Assembly: GCA_002084765.1 (NCBI GenBank)
Contig: NBMB01000005.1
Span: 1-64,000 of the forward strand
Direction of reading: 5' to 3'
DNA length: 64,000 nt
Source of the DNA: Candidatus Cloacimonetes bacterium 4572_55
GTDB taxonomy: Bacteria > 4572-55
The notes beneath the pieces were generated by a model. It searched no databases. It had not been told where the DNA came from and was given only the letters and a program-made list of their open reading frames with translations. Numbering within the stretch: the stretch's first letter is position 1; every line of letters begins with the position of its first letter. The position numbers were made by a program, and so were the translations under genes. This document shows, piece by piece, positions 62,115 through 64,000 of the stretch.

Positions 62115-64000
62115 ATGATGCGTCCTGTGACACAAAGATTTCATGCTCGATTACAACTTCTTGCTTTTATCAGCGTTTTTTGCTGGGCGATTTTGGCCTT
62201 TCGGCTCGGAATAATCCAAATCGCTCGCGCGAATTATTATCAAGAGTTGGGCGCAAAAATGTCGGAAGAAAAGATCGAGCTTAAACCCCAACGAGGGAAT
62301 ATCTTTGACCGGAACGGCATCCTTCTGGCAACCGATGTGGACGCGGAGTCTTTTTTTGCCGTCCCAGATCAAGTCGATGATCCAGAACATATCGCACACG
62401 CGTTTTCGCTGTTTTGTAACGAAGATTACGACCGGATTATCGCCAATCTGAATAAACCGACTCAGTTCGTCTGGCTCTCCCGCCGCGTCGAAAAAGGAAT
62501 TGCGAGCGAAATTCGACGCAAAAAGCTCAAGGGCGTTCACTCCATTACCGACACAAAACGATACTATCCTCACAACGAAGTAGCGGCTCACATTTTAGGC
62601 TTTGTCGGCGATGACGGCGACGGGCTGGAAGGTATTGAGAAGCAATTCAACACCGAGCTTTCCGGCCAATCCGGATGGACCATACTCCTCAAAGACGCAC
62701 GAGGCAAAGACCGCTCCTTTCCCGATTCACCGCCGAAAAAGCCGATGGATGGACAAAATCTCTTTTTGACCATCGATGTTCATTATCAGGAAATCGTGGA
62801 GCAGGAGCTTCGTCGGGTGACGATGGAGCAGGAAGCCGAGGGAGGTATGTTTGTCTTAATGGACCCGAGGACCGGGGAAATCCTTGCCTCTGCGGTGCAG
62901 CCTACTTTTGATCTTAACAACGCGCATCAGACCGATGTAGCGGTTCGACGCAATCGGGTCGTGACCGACTCTTATGAACCCGGGTCTACCTTTAAATTTC
63001 TCACAGCGGCAATCGCCTTAGAGGAACAGGTGATGGAGCCAAACGCAGCCATCTACTGCGAGCAAGGGAGCTTTGATCTCGGCGTCCATGAATTCCATGA
63101 CGCAACCAAATATGGCTGGCTGACTTTTACACAAGTGATCGAAAAATCGAGCAATGTCGGGGTCTATAAGATTGCCAAAAAAATTGGCTCCCCGATGATT
63201 TATGAATACGCCCTGAAATTCGGATTCGGATGCGAGACCGGCAGTGGATTAACCGGCGAAACCCGAGGCACGCTACGCCCTCCATCCCAATGGTCGTCAC
63301 TGTCAATCATGGCGATTCCGATCGGTCAGGAGGTCTCTGTCACAGTGCTGCAACAGGTGACAAGTTTTTCCGTGATCGCCAATCACGGGGTGCTGTTGGA
63401 ACCGCAGATTTTGTATAAAACCGAGGATCAGAACGGACGGGTGGTTCAACAGGCAAAGCCAAAGGTAATTCGTCAGGTGATCTCTCAGCGAACAGCCGAT
63501 ATTCTTACTGGAATACTGACTGGCGTGGTCAAGAGAGGGACAGGAACTTCCGCTCAAATACCTGGAATTGAAATCGCCGGAAAAACCGGTACTGCGCAGA
63601 AAAAAATGCCCGGTATTCAAGGATACGCTCCCAATACTTATGTTGCCTCATTTCTCAGTTTTTTCCCGGCAGACGCGCCAAAATTGACCGCAATTGCCGT
63701 GATCGACGAGCCGAAAAAGCAGAGCTATGGAGGGGATGTCGCCGCGCCGCTTTTCAAAGCTGTAGCCCAAAGACTTATATCGACGTATGACATCCTTCCA
63801 AATTATATCCATACCGACGAGATTACGACTCAAAACTTCCCGCTGGTCATCTCGCGGGAAGGAGACGGTCATACGATTGTGACAAAAGACTGGCGTGGGA
63901 TGGCATTGACAGCGGCTCGGACGGATATTCGCTTAATGGGACTCTTTACAGAGACCATCGGCGATAAAACGGAACGGGTGTGGAGCCAGTTTCCAGACCC
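62115..64000 (+). CDS. ftsI: Penicillin-binding protein, FtsI/PBP3 type (3' end beyond window)
   Basis: Septal peptidoglycan transpeptidase, 628 codons visible and open to the window end. An N-terminal membrane segment (about 13-35) and dimerisation domain (RGNIFDRNGILLA) precede the transpeptidase domain with active-site STFK (in YEPGSTFKF), SSN (IEKSSNVG) and KTGTAQ. The sequence after about residue 590 (WRGMALTAARTDIR) looks like the start of a PASTA domain. ATG 62115 or 62118 may be used; no clear Shine-Dalgarno is seen. Confidence 0.95.
   Translation, partial: MMRPVTQRFHARLQLLAFISVFCWAILAFRLGIIQIARANYYQELGAKMSEEKIELKPQRGNIFDRNGILLATDVDAESFFAVPDQVDDPEHIAHAFSLFCNEDYDRIIANLNKPTQFVWLSRRVEKGIASEIRRKKLKGVHSITDTKRYYPHNEVAAHILGFVGDDGDGLEGIEKQFNTELSGQSGWTILLKDARGKDRSFPDSPPKKPMDGQNLFLTIDVHYQEIVEQELRRVTMEQEAEGGMFVLMDPRTGEILASAVQPTFDLNNAHQTDVAVRRNRVVTDSYEPGSTFKFLTAAIALEEQVMEPNAAIYCEQGSFDLGVHEFHDATKYGWLTFTQVIEKSSNVGVYKIAKKIGSPMIYEYALKFGFGCETGSGLTGETRGTLRPPSQWSSLSIMAIPIGQEVSVTVLQQVTSFSVIANHGVLLEPQILYKTEDQNGRVVQQAKPKVIRQVISQRTADILTGILTGVVKRGTGTSAQIPGIEIAGKTGTAQKKMPGIQGYAPNTYVASFLSFFPADAPKLTAIAVIDEPKKQSYGGDVAAPLFKAVAQRLISTYDILPNYIHTDEITTQNFPLVISREGDGHTIVTKDWRGMALTAARTDIRLMGLFTETIGDKTERVWSQFPD

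Overview
The window is a gene-dense bacterial chromosome segment of moderate GC with AT-rich spacers. It most resembles an FCB-superphylum organism (Bacteroidota, Calditrichota or KSB1-like). The grounds are a PorV/UPF0164-type outer-membrane protein, a TonB receptor with an N-terminal CarboxypepD_reg-like domain, a ligand-binding propeller plus Y_Y_Y sensor, and many TPR envelope proteins. The lineage is inferred; no rRNA or tRNA gene was found to confirm it.

Layout. 1-7.3 kb: sulfate activation operon cysD-cysN-cysC-cysQ with an EnvC-like murein hydrolase activator, then a soluble PAS histidine kinase. 7.6-13.2 kb: HD-domain nucleotidase, uvrB, and on the minus strand an ABC exporter operon with a TPR protein. 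13.5-20.2 kb: a PDZ/membrane/PP2C sensor, then a scarred region holding an OprC-like TonB copper receptor, a Cys-rich membrane protein, two cation-diffusion-facilitator tails, a Doc toxin tail and a truncated guaA. 20.4-30.6 kb: an ABC-export membrane protein, rdgB, TPR/zinc-ribbon envelope proteins, a TPR protein with an HExxH motif, hslU, punA and accD. 30.8-42.4 kb: PorV, a frameshifted propeller-Y_Y_Y-SpoIIE sensor, a DUF502 protein, a peptidase-S51-like/esterase fusion next to an ATP-grasp ligase, a tiny DnaJ-zinc-finger membrane protein and a GAF histidine kinase. 42.4-55.8 kb: nine tightly packed minus-strand genes. 55.9-64 kb: a TorF-like porin, an EndoQ-UvrD fusion, and the start of the division cluster rsmH-ftsL-ftsI (ftsI runs off the window).

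The most unusual system is the nine-gene minus-strand locus. In transcription order it encodes an NNMT/PNMT/TEMT-type N-methyltransferase, a PLP fold-III decarboxylase, an NTT-like nucleotide transporter fused to HEAT repeats and a cNMP-binding domain, a propeller-HAMP protein with a possible PP2C remnant, a stand-alone cNMP-binding-like protein, a second HAMP protein with a clearly degenerate PP2C domain, a cyclic-peptide-exporter-type ABC transporter, a band-7 protein and a PotD-like polyamine-binding protein. The content suggests synthesis, N-methylation and export or sensing of an amine, controlled by non-catalytic PP2C-like domains. That role is inference.

A family of non-coding dispersed repeats with imperfect inverted ends (consensus CCTGNATTATTC) and AATCCGCGTAATCTGCGG-type cores occurs throughout, often abutting stop codons. 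It resembles a MITE family and coincides with the broken genes near 19 kb.
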